A stretch of DNA of 64,000 bases, from assembly GCF_040581485.1 (NCBI RefSeq), contig NC_090132.1:28159911-28223910 (forward strand), given 5' to 3'. Of the stretch, positions 1 through 11,860 are shown piece after piece (positions within the stretch are counted from its first letter, which is position 1; each line of letters starts with the position of its first letter). The notes under the pieces are model-generated. The model searched no databases. It saw only the letters and a list, made by a program, of their open reading frames with translations, and was not told the DNA's origin. This DNA comes from Linepithema humile (taxonomy: Eukaryota; Arthropoda; Insecta; Hymenoptera; Formicidae). Position numbers and translations under genes: made by a program.

Positions 1-480
1 GGACGTGCATAGGCGCGTCCCGTCTAGACGATTGTGCGTTACGTCGCGCTACACACTCGGCGGTCTCCGGGCTGAATAATTACTCCAATTCAATACGTAA
101 TCACGCTACTTCCCGCACGGCGGTCTCGAGTCGGTCGTCCGACCTCCCCCATTAGAGGACATAATCCCATTTAAGCCGTTCCCGAGCATATTCTATGGCA
201 AGCATACTCTCGCCGCTGGCTGTATGCGCTGTATTGCGCTCATGAATCCGATTGTTGCACGGATGCACGGATTTCTTTGAGATATATCGCGGCCGCAGAT
301 CGGAGGCACGTAGTCCGATATAGTCCCAGATTCGACTTACGCGAATAGTATTGATTAATCCCTTTGTACAGCAGAAACGTGAGAATTATTGGAAGCAAAA
401 TTGTAATACCACAAATTTGTTGAACAATGTAATTTAGATATGACGACAGCAGCGCGTGATGAAGACAATGATGCACGCGG
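1..480. other. CpG-rich non-coding block
   Basis: This opening stretch is richer in G+C and CpG than the DNA that follows. The only open frame is a short minus-strand one of 78 codons with no recognisable motif. I see no promoter, splice signal or RNA gene. It may be the edge of a regulatory block that continues outside the window. Confidence 0.4.
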
Positions 481-1060
481 AAACAACTCTCTTTTTTTTA
501 TATAAATCGATCTGCACATGTGACATTCGTTCTTTTTTCTCTTTACAAACTTTTTTTATTTTTATTTTTCACTGGCAAATTCCCTCGCTCTCGTGTATCG
601 TATGCTCGATTGTTCGCCGAGAAAAAAAAAAAAAGTAGCACTGGGAAAATGTAATTTGTTAGAAAAGATAAAATTTTAGATTTACAATCATTTTAACCAT
701 TGCTCTCTGAATATTCCTGGCATTTCAACGACCAAATTTAATGTGCAAATTATGTAATTGAATTACATAATTTAAAAAATTTTCCCTTGGTTCTTCACTG
801 AAGCTTTACTCTCTTCATGCTTTAGTGCCGCATCATTCGCGACTAGTGGGGAACATGTACCATACCTCTTAATTATTGGCAACCTACAAAGCGCACTCGA
901 AAATGTACTCATTCAAAGTATGAAATATATTCAAGCACTTTTGAAATGCGCAAACAAATGTGGAATGCAGCGAAAGAGAAAATGTTGAATTACAAGAATC
1001 ACGAAACTATTGGTTTTACATTTAGTCTCTTTTTTTTTTTTTTTTTTTTTTTAGTATCGC
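481..1060. other. AT-rich non-coding stretch
   Basis: AT-rich DNA with several T runs, including an uninterrupted run at 1030-1052, and a perfect 27-nt palindrome at 747-773 listed separately. No gene-like signal is seen. Confidence 0.5.
747..773. repeat. perfect 27-nt palindrome
   Basis: Two 13-nt arms, AAATTATGTAATT and AATTACATAATTT, flank a single central G. The arms match perfectly. It is AT-rich, so it could extrude as a small cruciform or bind a dimeric factor, but a chance origin in AT-rich DNA is possible. Confidence 0.7.
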
Positions 1061-1830
1061 GAGTTTCGGATCGATTTGCTCACGTTGTTCATTAAGTTAT
1101 CCCTTTAGTGGTGTAATTGGATGTCACGTCGGATTACTAAGAATGACGTTCTATTAATCGCAATGACATTATATTAATCGTACGTCAAAAACAACGATTG
1201 CCAATCAAGCGCGTTTAATCGTACCGCGACGGCTCTTCTTGACGTTCCATTTATCGAAATAATTTCGAAATAATCCGCCGAACTCGAGCGAGAAAGCCCA
1301 CTAATCCGGCCTCGATAATGATTACATCTGCGCACATCGCTTCGTCCGAATTCGCAGCAGCCTTTGCGGCGGTTGGCCGCGTAGATCCCGCCGTGCGATT
1401 TACACACGCAGAATACAACAACGCACTGTGTTATTGGAACACATGTCTCCCCCTTTGTGTTCTATTATTCGTCACGTTCGACGTTCCCGTTACGCGAATT
1501 ATGCGAGGTGTGTAATGTCAACGTGAATCGCCAAATCGAATCAAAATATCACGTTGCACCGATTGGCGGCCTGTTCTCGAGTGCAAATATTTGTCTAAGT
1601 CTTGTGTGCTTGTCCACTTCGGCAGGATACGCGATCCCCGTTAGAACGCCCGGATGACTTCCGTGCACCGACAATGCTTCGCGAAACGATAGTAACTTTC
1701 GGTAATATATGTTAGTGAACTTTTGACTTATTTTCTACTCGTATATCCTGCAAAAAGCCCGCTTACTGCAAATGGCGAAGTTACGCCATGGAACGTGTCG
1801 CTGTGGCTGAACAAACATTTCGGCAAGCGC
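1061..1830. other. CpG-rich non-coding block
   Basis: A CpG-rich block with short overlapping open frames on both strands, none with a domain. At about 1143-1182 there is a weak two-copy repeat of roughly 20 bp (AATGACGTTCTATTAATCG and a diverged copy). It could be regulatory DNA; nothing specific can be assigned. Confidence 0.35.
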
Positions 1831-1982
1831 GTATATCAGTATTAGTTATTTAGTAGTAGCAGCGTTTTCTAGGATAACAAAATCACGCTAGAAAAATTTT
1901 TGTATCTTCATAAAAAAGAATACTAAATAGAAGAACGTTAAAAAAGTGCGTGATAAATATTTCTAGAACGATTTTATTTTCT

Positions 1983-2246
1983 TCTAATGATTTAAAATAT
2001 TAAAGAGCTAATTAGAGCCAGAGCTGCGTTACAGTGCTCAACATTACTAATTATTAATTAACGTACAGACGTTTCGGCACATTGGTTTTGCCCATCTTTA
2101 GACGCAAAAACATAACGCAGTATCTACATCGATACTATATAAATTTATTGGCCGAAACGTTTGTACGTTAATTAATAATTAGTAATGTTGAGCACTACAA
2201 CTTAGCTCTGGCTCTAATTAGCTTCTTAATATTTCAAATTATCAGA
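1983..2246. mobile_element. 264-bp inverted-repeat element (MITE/foldback-like)
   Basis: Two 96-nt arms (1983-2078 and 2151-2246) are inverted copies of each other with about ten mismatches by eye, separated by a 72-nt spacer. Both arms begin at the spacer with GCCGAAACGT and carry TTAATTAATAATTAGTAATG. The structure fits a miniature inverted-repeat or foldback element. I cannot find convincing target-site duplications, so the family is unknown. On the minus strand the spacer side of the left arm carries GATGGGCAAAACC followed by CGAAACGTC, which recalls the hammerhead-ribozyme signature of some retroelements, but the usual CTGATGA box is not intact. Confidence 0.7.
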
Positions 2247-3800
2247 TTAATAAAAGAGCCCATATCGAAATTATATCTTATTTTCTTCAACAATAGTTCT
2301 TACACGATATAAATCGAAGAAGTATAGTAATCTTGACAAGTGTTGTTAGGTTGGAAGGAAGTGTGTTTTACAGCTCATAAATTGACTGCAACGTTGGTTG
2401 TAGTCAAGGTAATGTAAAATAATGAAAGTTGCGGATAGCTTTGTAGTACATTGGAAAATCGCTTAAGCGGTATAAAACAGTCGGCACGGGGAAGCTTTAT
2501 GAAAGGAAAAAGCCAAGAGTATTCTGATGCTACCTAGTTGCGAATATTAAAGCGCGGACAGAAACATAAACAGTCAAGAAATAGTACACACTTGGGAATA
2601 TCTTAATATTATCAACGTGCACATTAAAATGTTTTCGCAATTTCGAGTAAATGCGGATTTTGTCGAAAAGCATATTCGAAGGAAAAATTGAAATCAGTAT
2701 TGTTCCGGTGCTGTGAACACAGAGACAAGCGCAAACAAAGTGTAAATAGATTTCATAAATTTTATCTTCAATTTCTTTGAGTAATTTTAAATCAACTTTT
2801 TTGTAGCATAGATCTCGAAATCACAATAGTTTTTTTTTTTAATTATAATCGAATATTAAATCATTTTTCTCAGTGATGCCAAATAAATGATGAAATTTTT
2901 ATTTAATTTTAAACATATTTTTAATGTTAAAATTATGAAAGTATAAAAAAAGATGAGACGTAAATCAAATTTTCGTTACAGATGTGTTGATTCTAAATTG
3001 ATCGCGGGATCTGTACGCAAAGTTTGTGAGAAGCATTTATTTACGTTTTATACTTTATATAGTGTCGCGCAAAATTAAGATGCACAGAAAGTTATATCGA
3101 TTTCAACCTATGATTTATTGATATCAAATATATTTAGTATTTTTAACTTATAATTGAATGCATCCGGTTTAAATATTTTGTTTATAGAAATGACTGAATA
3201 TTACAGCTAAAGCACAATTTAGGAGTTGCAGTAAAAAACACCATATACCGTCAGGTAAATATCGTTGAGTGTTTTTTGCGTCATTTAAACAGTAATCCTT
3301 TTTAACAATCCGTTTATTACGCGCAGTGAGCGCTAGTTTACGTTTATCCGAGTTAAGCGGCATATTAATTGCGTGCACATTGCGCTTTGACTTTCACATT
3401 TCTGATTAGATCATGTTTCTACATGCTTTTTTTTTTAAAAAAATGGCTTAATTAAGACTAAATAAACTGAATAATTTGCGCATAACAAAATACTACACTG
3501 TGTTTAATATTTGAAAGTCCAACATTTAATTGCAAGTAGAAAAAAATCAAAGCTTAATAATAAATAAGAAGCAATAGACTTTTATATGATTCAATCATTA
3601 AAACTTATATGATAAAAGCATTAAACTTTTCTCAAATCTTTCTCAAATAGAAGAGCTCAATAAATAAATAAGCTCTCAAATAGAAAAGTTCAAATCTCAA
3701 TAAAAATTCAACTAATTAGCATTAAGAAGATTTTTTGTAATTTAAATGAAGTAAAAGCGCGAATGATTTGAATGGAAATAGGAACAATCTTATGGAGCAG
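2247..3800. other. AT-rich non-coding stretch
   Basis: About 1.5 kb of AT-rich DNA with T and A runs. TTAGGTTGG near 2347 resembles the first bases of some mariner elements, but I could not find a transposase frame or a matching opposite end. No gene-like signal. Confidence 0.45.
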
Positions 3801-4700
3801 TATTTTCGCTGTTATCTTATTTCGAATTGGAACTGAATTCCGAATTACTTAATAAAATCGTTTCTCCATCTGCACGAGAAAACTTAAACGTAACAGTCCC
3901 GTAATTGAACTCTAGAATCGAATGCCGCGGATGCCGAAAACATTCACGGCGGTGCACCGACATCCGTGATTCTTTTCCCTTCATTACTATGGCTGTGTTA
4001 ACATTGTAAAATTCATCCTTTTCTATCTTAAATTCACGCACCGTCATGAATGTTCATAGTCATTCTATCGAGAATAATTTTCCGCTCGCAGGAAGTGTAT
4101 CCCGTGGCATTAAGACCATCCTTTCCAATGACCCGTGGGATTCGCCGCGCGCTCTTTTTTATCCAGCACTCCCGGTCCATTAGCCGATAGTTGACTTAAT
4201 GCCGGCTCGATCATTCGATTACAGCGCGACGGGACTTTGCCGCTCCGTTTTCGTTGCGAAAGTTTCGAGTTCCGCCTCCCGATTAAGTTAAAATGCAATT
4301 TCCCTTCGTTCCCCCCGCCCTTCCGCTTGCCGCGCCATCGACAAAGACCGTCTGTGTTTCTCTCTGCCATTTCTTTCCGTCGTCATAGCTCTTCACCTTT
4401 CCTGAACGAAGTCGCGAACTTTCGGTGCAATCAGTAGTGAGGCTTCTCACCGTTATGACGCTTATTGTTCTTTTATTGCGCGAAATGGCAGGAAAGGTCG
4501 TGCTCGCGACTAGATGAGGTCAATCAGCCAATGTTCCCTGTCAAATGAAACGCCTGCTTCTTGTTGCAAGATAGTGAAGAAAATGAATGGAAGAAAAGAA
4601 TTCGAAAGAAGAAAGAAAAATGCAGCTGATGTACCGGATTCATTGCCGTTTCTTCTATTCACGGATTCTTTGACCAATTTGAAATGTATCTTTTTTTCTA
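3801..4700. other. moderately GC-rich non-coding block
   Basis: GC content rises from about 3,890 to 4,560. Short open frames of up to 86 codons overlap on both strands and look like chance frames of a CpG-rich block. No domain, splice pair or promoter is evident. Confidence 0.35.
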
Positions 4701-5600
4701 ACGAAAGTGTTGAGATGTAGTTCCTTAGTTATTATTCAATTCAAGATAAAAGAGTGAAGAGTGTTAAATAAAATTGGTGTACAAACATGTAATGCGGGCT
4801 TCTGTCTAAATTGGCGTTTGTGGTTTATTTATGCAATGAATATATTTAATAATAGCAAATTTTAATTAAAATGCGGCGAGACATTTTAATTAAATGTTTT
4901 ATTAAGGTAGAGATTTCACAGATATTGGCTTACTTCAATATTTCATTCGAAATTTCCATTCGAATGATACAATTCAACTAAAAAATATGCGGTTGACTTC
5001 CGCGCGCGAATGAATCAATCAGAATAATTCTAAAAGCGTGACGGCGCGCTGACAAAACAATCCTACGAAATATTCAATCAAGAACCCACGGAATGAATAT
5101 TTATAACGTAAGAAGTAATGGAATACTGTTCCCTCCTTGCAACGCTCTGTCAAGTTTTATTATGGAATCATAAGACCACTAGAGATCCAAGTGGAAGAAA
5201 TCACAAGAGACAGACGACAGACCAGAACAACGCTGAAGAGCAAAAATAATGGAATCATTTTTACGTAACATTTCTACGTGCAGTCACTTGAAATAAAATA
5301 ATGAACAAGTTATAAAATGTAATAAATCGAATCGTATTATCTAATAGCATGTCGAACACATATTGAAATCGTATAGAATAAATGTCCGCGAAGCGAATTA
5401 TTATATCAATAATATGAATGTTACTTAATTATTTATCATTGTTCTCGTTTCACGTTCGAAATACATTCATTGGGGCTTAATAAAAAGCAAAATGGTAACA
5501 AATATTGTTTCCAAGAGAAGCATTAATAATCGATACTCACAACACGACACTGACTTATAAGAATCTCACAATGTAGATTATGTAAGCCAGTTATTATAAT
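4701..5600. other. AT-rich stretch with a small hairpin
   Basis: AT-rich DNA with no gene-like signal. At about 4858-4894 an ATTTTAATTAAAATG arm and a CATTTTAATTAAA arm flank the 8-nt loop CGGCGAGA, giving a short near-perfect hairpin. Confidence 0.45.
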
Positions 5601-6570
5601 CAACCAATTATTTCTTGACACGAGCGAAACAAACAATTCCACGTCGATCAAAATTTCCGCTCGCGGCCAGCTCATGTGCGAGCTATAACGGCGATACGCA
5701 CGATAGAGTTCCGGGAAACGCGGTGCGCTGCACGGGAATCCCTGAAAATTTACAACCCTGCGCGGCCGGTTTTTTAATGTCAACTCGTGTCGCGATTTAC
5801 GCGCGTGTGCACGAAACCGGGATACCGGCCGCCGCTCGGTCGGCTGGTCGTCGCCGCAAACATGTTGAAAATCATTGGGCTCGTTGCGTTATCGATTCCA
5901 GATTCCGAAGCTGAATTGAGCGATTGCTTATCGCACGCATCCGCTCTGATGCCTGCACGAATCGCCCCGCGTGCGCATCTATTTTTTTCTCATTCGCTGA
6001 CCACTCGGCGCGATAGTCGCTGTTGAAATACATAGTCGACGGGCGAAAGTTCAGTGGTCGAGTCAAAGTGGAAATTCAATATACCGAGTGTGTTTTGTCC
6101 CTATCCATTCCCCAGGCACATTTCGATCTTCCTCTCCCTTTGTCATCTCCCCCTCCGCCCCTCCCTAATCCTCACTATTCCAATGAGTATCCGCGTAGCG
6201 TGCTGCGCGCCGAGCCGTACCACGAGTCACGCTTCGTTTTATTGAAAAGCCGCCTTTCCACTCGCGGATGGGCCGTCGGAAATTGCAGGTAAATTCTTTA
6301 CGAGCGATCGGCATGAAAGCTACAATTCAACGGTTCAACGAGGCCCATCGCTCTCGGAAGGGTGAGAATGAGTCGTTACGAAAACGAGGAACAATGCGCG
6401 ATTGCAGAGCGTGAAACACTCACGCCGGGGAGGAGAGAAAAAAAAAAAAGCATTTACAGCGCTGCGATTTTACGAATGTTATTTCTATCGCGAGATGATG
6501 GATGCGAATATGTAAAGCGTTTCGCGCTTAATTGCTGCGCCAATAATCTTCGGCAATTAGCGTGGTAAAA
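5601..6570. other. CpG-rich non-coding block
   Basis: A CpG-rich block with several short open frames on both strands (up to 99 codons), overlapping in a way typical of chance frames. The stretch at 6110-6180 is pyrimidine-rich. A possible donor CAG/GTAAAT lies near 6286-6291 on the plus strand, but no paired acceptor with coding content is seen. Confidence 0.35.
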
Positions 6571-6959
6571 AAATTGTTATTTTTACATAAAAATTCTTCC
6601 TCCGCGTCTTTGTCTGACTACGAATGAATCTCTAGAGAGATAGCATAGATAATAAAAAATAACTGAGACTCCGAATACACTCGGATAGTGAATGCATTCA
6701 GCTGCTCTGATCGCGTTTGAGAAGCGACGGCATTTTCGGTGAGGTACGCATGTTAATTCTCAAGACAGCATTACGTATATTTTCCTTTCGTCGCGGCACT
6801 GAATTCATCATATTCTCAATCTAGCCGATAAAAAGAAGATACAGAAGGATAGTGTGGAAGGTGGACCGTTAACGACGAGAACGCTTGAAAAGGACTGCGA
6901 ATACTCTTAGTGTAAAAAGAGGAATTAAATTTTAAATATAAAGCTTTCCTCCTTTGACG
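6571..6959. other. mixed-composition non-coding stretch
   Basis: Nothing beyond short chance frames is seen. Composition is intermediate between the flanking CpG-rich blocks. Confidence 0.35.
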
Positions 6960-7330
6960 AGGATGAAAAACGTCGGACGAACACGCGCCGCGCACTCACC
7001 GCTCTTTCCGCTGCATTCTGCATGCAAAACACTTTTTAATTAATCCGCGAAATATGCAGTTTAGAGTGACTGGGGATGCTCGGCGCGCGGCTCCGCCGAC
7101 GCGTCTAATGGTAATGGAATTCCAATTAGAGTTTGCATTCTTTATGGGCGAACATGGAAACGAACGAACATCGGCCGATAGCGAGCATCAAAGCGTGGCT
7201 ACGAGCGGCTGTTACGCTCGCATTTAATTAGCTCCTTGCCGCGATACCGAACGGGTTGCACTTTCGGCGCAGCGGCGGGCTGATACCGCAACCTGCTGTG
7301 TTTATCACGTTAATTACCGGTGTGATGGAG
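6960..7330. promoter_or_regulatory. candidate conserved regulatory block
   Basis: A sharply bounded, CpG-rich segment studded with homeodomain-type TAATTA cores (TTTTTAATTAATCC, TTTAATTAGC, GTTAATTACC). It has no long open frame. The minus strand carries a strong donor-like GCG/GTGAGTGCG near 7001. Complex, non-repetitive sequence between AT-rich neighbours is how conserved enhancers often look in insect introns. Conservation itself is not shown here. Confidence 0.3.
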
Positions 7331-8130
7331 TGGCAAAACATCCGGCAAAAGTTTTTTTTAATTTAAATATTACACGGGATTATATACGCATGCCGGTCTT
7401 ATTAAAAATGTGAAAATATTTTTAAGCAGAAAACAAGCTTATATTCTTGACATATTTTAATTTAATTTTTACATATCTCGATAATTTAGAATATTTTTTT
7501 CGCTTGAAATTAAATATTGTAAATTTGTGTTTTTTTTTTTTATTTAATATTTAAACGCGTGTATTTCATATCTACAATTGGGTCTTACATAGAACGATTG
7601 TTTATTCGGGAATCACAAGCGCGTTTAACGTTAAAACGGTTATAGCTGCAAAATCCACCTTTCCCGCGATTTTCATTGCGTCGCGTTATTACCACCATAG
7701 CACCGGGAGGGTTTAACTTTACTTTCAATTAAATATTTCCGTGTGTACGCAAGGAAATGACGGGGGCGTGATTCCGTGCCGCGAGAGTGTTAATTACGGC
7801 AGAGACACGCACGATACGTCGTTTATCAACGTCGTAATATCAACAAATGTCGGCGTAGAGGCGCGAAAGCCGATGCTCGATTGCGCACTATCGAAATTCC
7901 GTCAGATTTCAGTAACCGAACCGATGATTCGCTGCCAATATCAATATCGGCCAGTTGTTCAATTAATTTTCACCTAACCGTATAAATTATGTCGAATACG
8001 CGGCGACGGCGCAGCCACTGCATTTGTCGTGTCAGCGGCTACTCAATTAGCACCCTATTGCGACGGCATATTACGGCGTTGTGCATCAAAGTCCTCTCTC
8101 TTCTCAATATTCTAATTAAATTTATTTTAA
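7331..8130. other. AT-rich stretch, then a CpG-rich block
   Basis: Bases 7331-7560 are AT-rich with T runs. From about 7,600 to 8,080 GC rises, with a 78-codon plus-strand frame that shows no motif. No gene can be supported. Confidence 0.35.
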
Positions 8131-8244
8131 ATACTAAAGATTAAATAACCGTGAATATTTATTACAATAGAAGTCGTACGCTATTCTCTTGCGGCGCATT
8201 ATGCAAATGCAACAGTTACAATATATTTCTTTCAAGCAGACCGA

Positions 8245-8246
<2 letters not shown>

Positions 8247-8273
<27 letters not shown>
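8247..8273 (+). repeat. poly-A run of about 27 nt
   Basis: A long uninterrupted A tract. Such tracts can mark the 3' end of a retroposed copy, but the 120 bases upstream match no element I know, and I see no flanking duplications. Confidence 0.8.
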
Positions 8274-8275
<2 letters not shown>

Positions 8276-9010
8276 TAGGTTAGAATTGAAATTATGTCTA
8301 AGATATTGCAGAAGGAAATGCGCCTATGTTACCGCGGTTCCATTAATTCGATCGTCATGAATAAACATTAAACGATCGTTATAACAGATTGCACGAGCGA
8401 TATGAACCAAAAGTACAGAGAGTTTAATGAGGTGAAGAGATTTACATTGCAGAAGCGGGGTGAGTAAAAGCGATCGCGCTTAGCCGGTCGTCGAAGTCTC
8501 TTCCCGCGCACCGTAGTGGACTGATCGATTATGGGAGCTAAAGAATTAATCAAGCAATTGGCTTTATATACTGGGCGTTGGTATTGAAAGCGATAATTGC
8601 GATGACGGGAGTGGAACCCTTTTGGCCCGATAAAGCATCGATCGTGAGCGGTTTATTTCACGGCGGCTCGGTTGTTCGATATTTCGTTGCGCAATAACGC
8701 CGGGCAGTGCCTCTTTGTCAAACGACGATGAATGCCGCAACTTGTCGTAATTACGCGCCGCGCGCCAATACGCTTATCGACCCTTGTCACATTTCGCGAA
8801 CGGTCGAACGCATTCGTTCATTTAATTCGACACGCGCGCCATGTCGAAAACGCACCTGCCTACATTTTTATCGATGTGGCAAACCGAATACTGTACAAAC
8901 CGAAACCAATATGCCGGCGTCAACCATAAACGCCGTCCCATTTAACAGCATCAAAGTTTCAACCAATAGCCCAATGAATAACGTCCCGTGAGACTATCTT
9001 TTACATCTAG
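8274..9010. other. CpG-rich non-coding block
   Basis: A block of CpG-rich, complex sequence, densest at 8,580-8,980. The 94- and 65-codon plus-strand frames overlap each other in different phases and carry no motif. Possibly regulatory. Confidence 0.35.
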
Positions 9011-10190
9011 TGCAAGGGCAAAGTTCAATTTACACGTTACTCTAAAGTTCACGCTTAAATTTCGCGTTTCACGCAATTAAAACATTTTAAAATTTTTCTT
9101 TCCATTTTTTCGATCATCAAAGATAAAAGAGAGATTAAAAGTTGTATTAAAGAAGATCGATTAATCCCTTTAAAAACCAATTCAAATCCAGTTTTCAGAA
9201 TTTTATTTTAAATTAATTCATTTCTCATCGAATAACTTGGTTATATCGGTTTTTCTTTCATGTATTTTATTCACTCATTATTTGACATATATTTATTGTA
9301 GCAGTCATCAATATTAATCAACATGACGTAAAACAATTTTCCATCATATTGAAAAATGGAAAGTATAATAAAATTAGAGGCCGTATGATTGCGTGATTTT
9401 CTGGTTTCATGACGCTTCCGTGTATTTCGTTCGTCAAATCTCTTTATAGCCAATGTGGTTTTTATAATTCAATCGACATTGAATGATGCATGGAAAAACT
9501 GATTACCACGATACATACAAAATGGATCCATACCGCATGATCCATCGATGCCGTTACCATTAATGCTCCACATGAATTTTGCATAGAAATGCGCCCGAAG
9601 TATATCTGTCGCGGCGCGCAATTATATATAGCGTAATAAAAGTTTGCGGCCACCACAGTCAACCATAGAGTTACGACGACGTGTATATGTAGATAAAATC
9701 TACATCGCGCCGTTTTATTTATTTGGAATATCATTCCGAAGTGAACCGATATTAACGACGGCGAAGTATGCGACAATCGTGCATTATGAATCATTACGAA
9801 TTTGAAAGTACCGCGCCATCGATGAGATTTCTTTTTACAAAAGTCTTCACTGCGTATATTTGCGAAGAATATTTTTATTTTTCACAATTTTTAAATTTTA
9901 TTATTTGCGAATTAGATTTTTAACTTGCTCGAACTCGCGCATTAACGCCCGCATTACACTCTGTCATATGTTATATTATAAAAAATTAAAACATTTGGCG
10001 TTTTAGAGAGAATATTATGAGATTAAAACACGTAACACACATTTGGTAAACGGATTTAAACGTTTCAGCTCCGGTATTTTCATTGAAATTTTTGGCTGAA
10101 AACTGCTCTTTTCAATTTCGTCTCCCACTATTTTTTTTTTTTTATTTTTCAACCCATTACAATGTCGAACATTCCGTTCCTGCGAATAAG
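9011..10190. other. AT-rich non-coding stretch
   Basis: Mostly AT-rich. A 110-codon minus-strand frame at 9462-9794 has hydrophobic runs but no recognised family, codon signal or splice context. I treat it as a chance frame. Confidence 0.4.
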
Positions 10191-10700
10191 TTTTTTGTCC
10201 TTCGCAAAACGACGTGCGATTTTTTAGCGATTGGCTTCTGGTGCGCCGCCGACTCGCCGGTCATAGTAATTCGAAATAGGCAAAGTCGCGAATAGTTCTG
10301 CGTTTTTTCGTTCCAGTTACGTACCGCACAATTCCTGCGGTCTCATAAATCTCTCTCGCCCTACGTCGGCTATGCGGCGCCCGGTGTAATCGTCCATTAC
10401 GTACTCTCATCGAACGGCGACGGCTCCTCCATTTGTTCTCCCCGTGAGAGTGTATCGGGTGTATCGCCAAGAGAGCCTCGTCGTTTCTTCGTTTCCTGGT
10501 CCATTCGGCCAGTAAAGATAGAGAGAACGCGGCGTGCACCGCTCCTTTTCTTCCCCACCGTGGAAAATGCCGGGAGGCGTATATTGTAAATCTGCGACAC
10601 TACTTCGTTTCGACTGAAGTCTCCTTCGTAGTTCCTCAAGTGCTTCGTAATGCGATAGAGCGGCATGCGAGTATGCTAAAATGTGTTTTACGCTTCGAAT
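10191..10700. other. CpG-rich non-coding block
   Basis: CpG-rich DNA with three overlapping minus-strand frames (89, 92 and 109 codons) in different phases. Mutually overlapping arginine-rich translations indicate chance open frames in CpG-rich DNA. Confidence 0.35.
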
Positions 10701-11190
10701 ACTTTCTCTATAAATGTTTCGTGAATTCTCACACAAAATAGATTAACTCTGATTCCTATTTTTCGAGAATTATAGATATACGAACATTTGGACATAAAGT
10801 CAATATTTTCCTATGATATTTTTTATTAAGTTAATTGAATCTCTCTCCGTACAATGTTTCTCATATTTATACATTTATCTCTCAATTTAGGCAACAAATC
10901 GGAAGATTCTTGTACCCAGAAAAAAAAATGATAAAAATTGCCAAGTTTTAAAAAATTTATAACGTAACTTTGTAAACATTTATGTGAAAATTGACTAAAT
11001 AAAAGTAAACTATGCAAGAAAAGTATCATACAAATTCGATATATTTCGATTGTCATTTTCTCTATTTTCTCTTTTCTTTGTCTCTTGGATTACATTTTAT
11101 TTTAGTTGCGTATTGCGTATTGCGACAATGTTTTTTCTTGAATTTAATTATTTATTCTTATTATACGTAATCAATATTTATTCTATGAAT
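10701..11190. other. AT-rich non-coding stretch
   Basis: AT-rich, with T and A runs. No feature is seen. Confidence 0.45.
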
Positions 11191-11860
11191 ATCAACTTTG
11201 CTAAACGCCATGATACGAAACAGCTCGCGGAAGGAAAGAGGATCTTTTCAAAGGCTATCTTATCTTCTCGCAGCGTCTCAGCAGCCGTAATATCAGCGAA
11301 TATGATCTCGCGTGCGCGATGCGAGTGAAGGGCCGCTGAAAATTCCCCTAAAAATTTAATCCGACGGCCGAGAGAGCGCAATGGCATGGAACGAAGAACA
11401 CCGGGACTACATTAATTAGACCCACAATTACGGTAATGGGAGAGTTCGTGCGTTGCAATTATCGTAGCACCACGAAGGCAGTTAATTAAGAGAAATTCAA
11501 TTAAGCTCTTTCGGCCACGCGAACGAATGTGCCCGCGCGCGTCGACGGCGAGCGGAGTGCGGCGCAGCCCGCGTTGTGCGCGCGTCAAGCACGAAGCCGA
11601 TTTTCCCGCGAGAAAATCCATTTCTCCTCTCTTTTTTCGTAACCCCTATCGTTTTGCGCGGCGTCGTTAATTTCGCGCTGATTCGATTGGCGCGCAGCTT
11701 GTGCAACGCGGATTTTTTTCGCCGCTCCGACGAAGAAACGAGAGCCGGCGGAAAAACGAGCAGTTTTGTGGTGATTTTCAGCGAACGTTGTTGAAACCAA
11801 CAACTTGTTCCATGTGTCGAAAAAGTTAACCGGAGAAAAACGCGACCGGTAATGATCCTA
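11191..11860. promoter_or_regulatory. candidate regulatory CpG-rich block
   Basis: A CpG-dense block with TTAATTAG and AATTAAG homeodomain-type cores at 11,410-11,505 and very CpG-rich sequence at 11,515-11,760. Frames open on both strands over the same bases (69-72 codons), none with a motif. The role is inferred from composition only. Confidence 0.25.

Noticed and set aside
2347..2640. mariner element starting TTAGGTTGG
   Set aside because: Only the first few bases resemble mariner termini. No transposase motif and no matching opposite terminal repeat were found.
10261..10736. minus-strand Arg/Ser-rich gene
   Set aside because: Three frames in different phases are open over the same bases, which indicates base composition.
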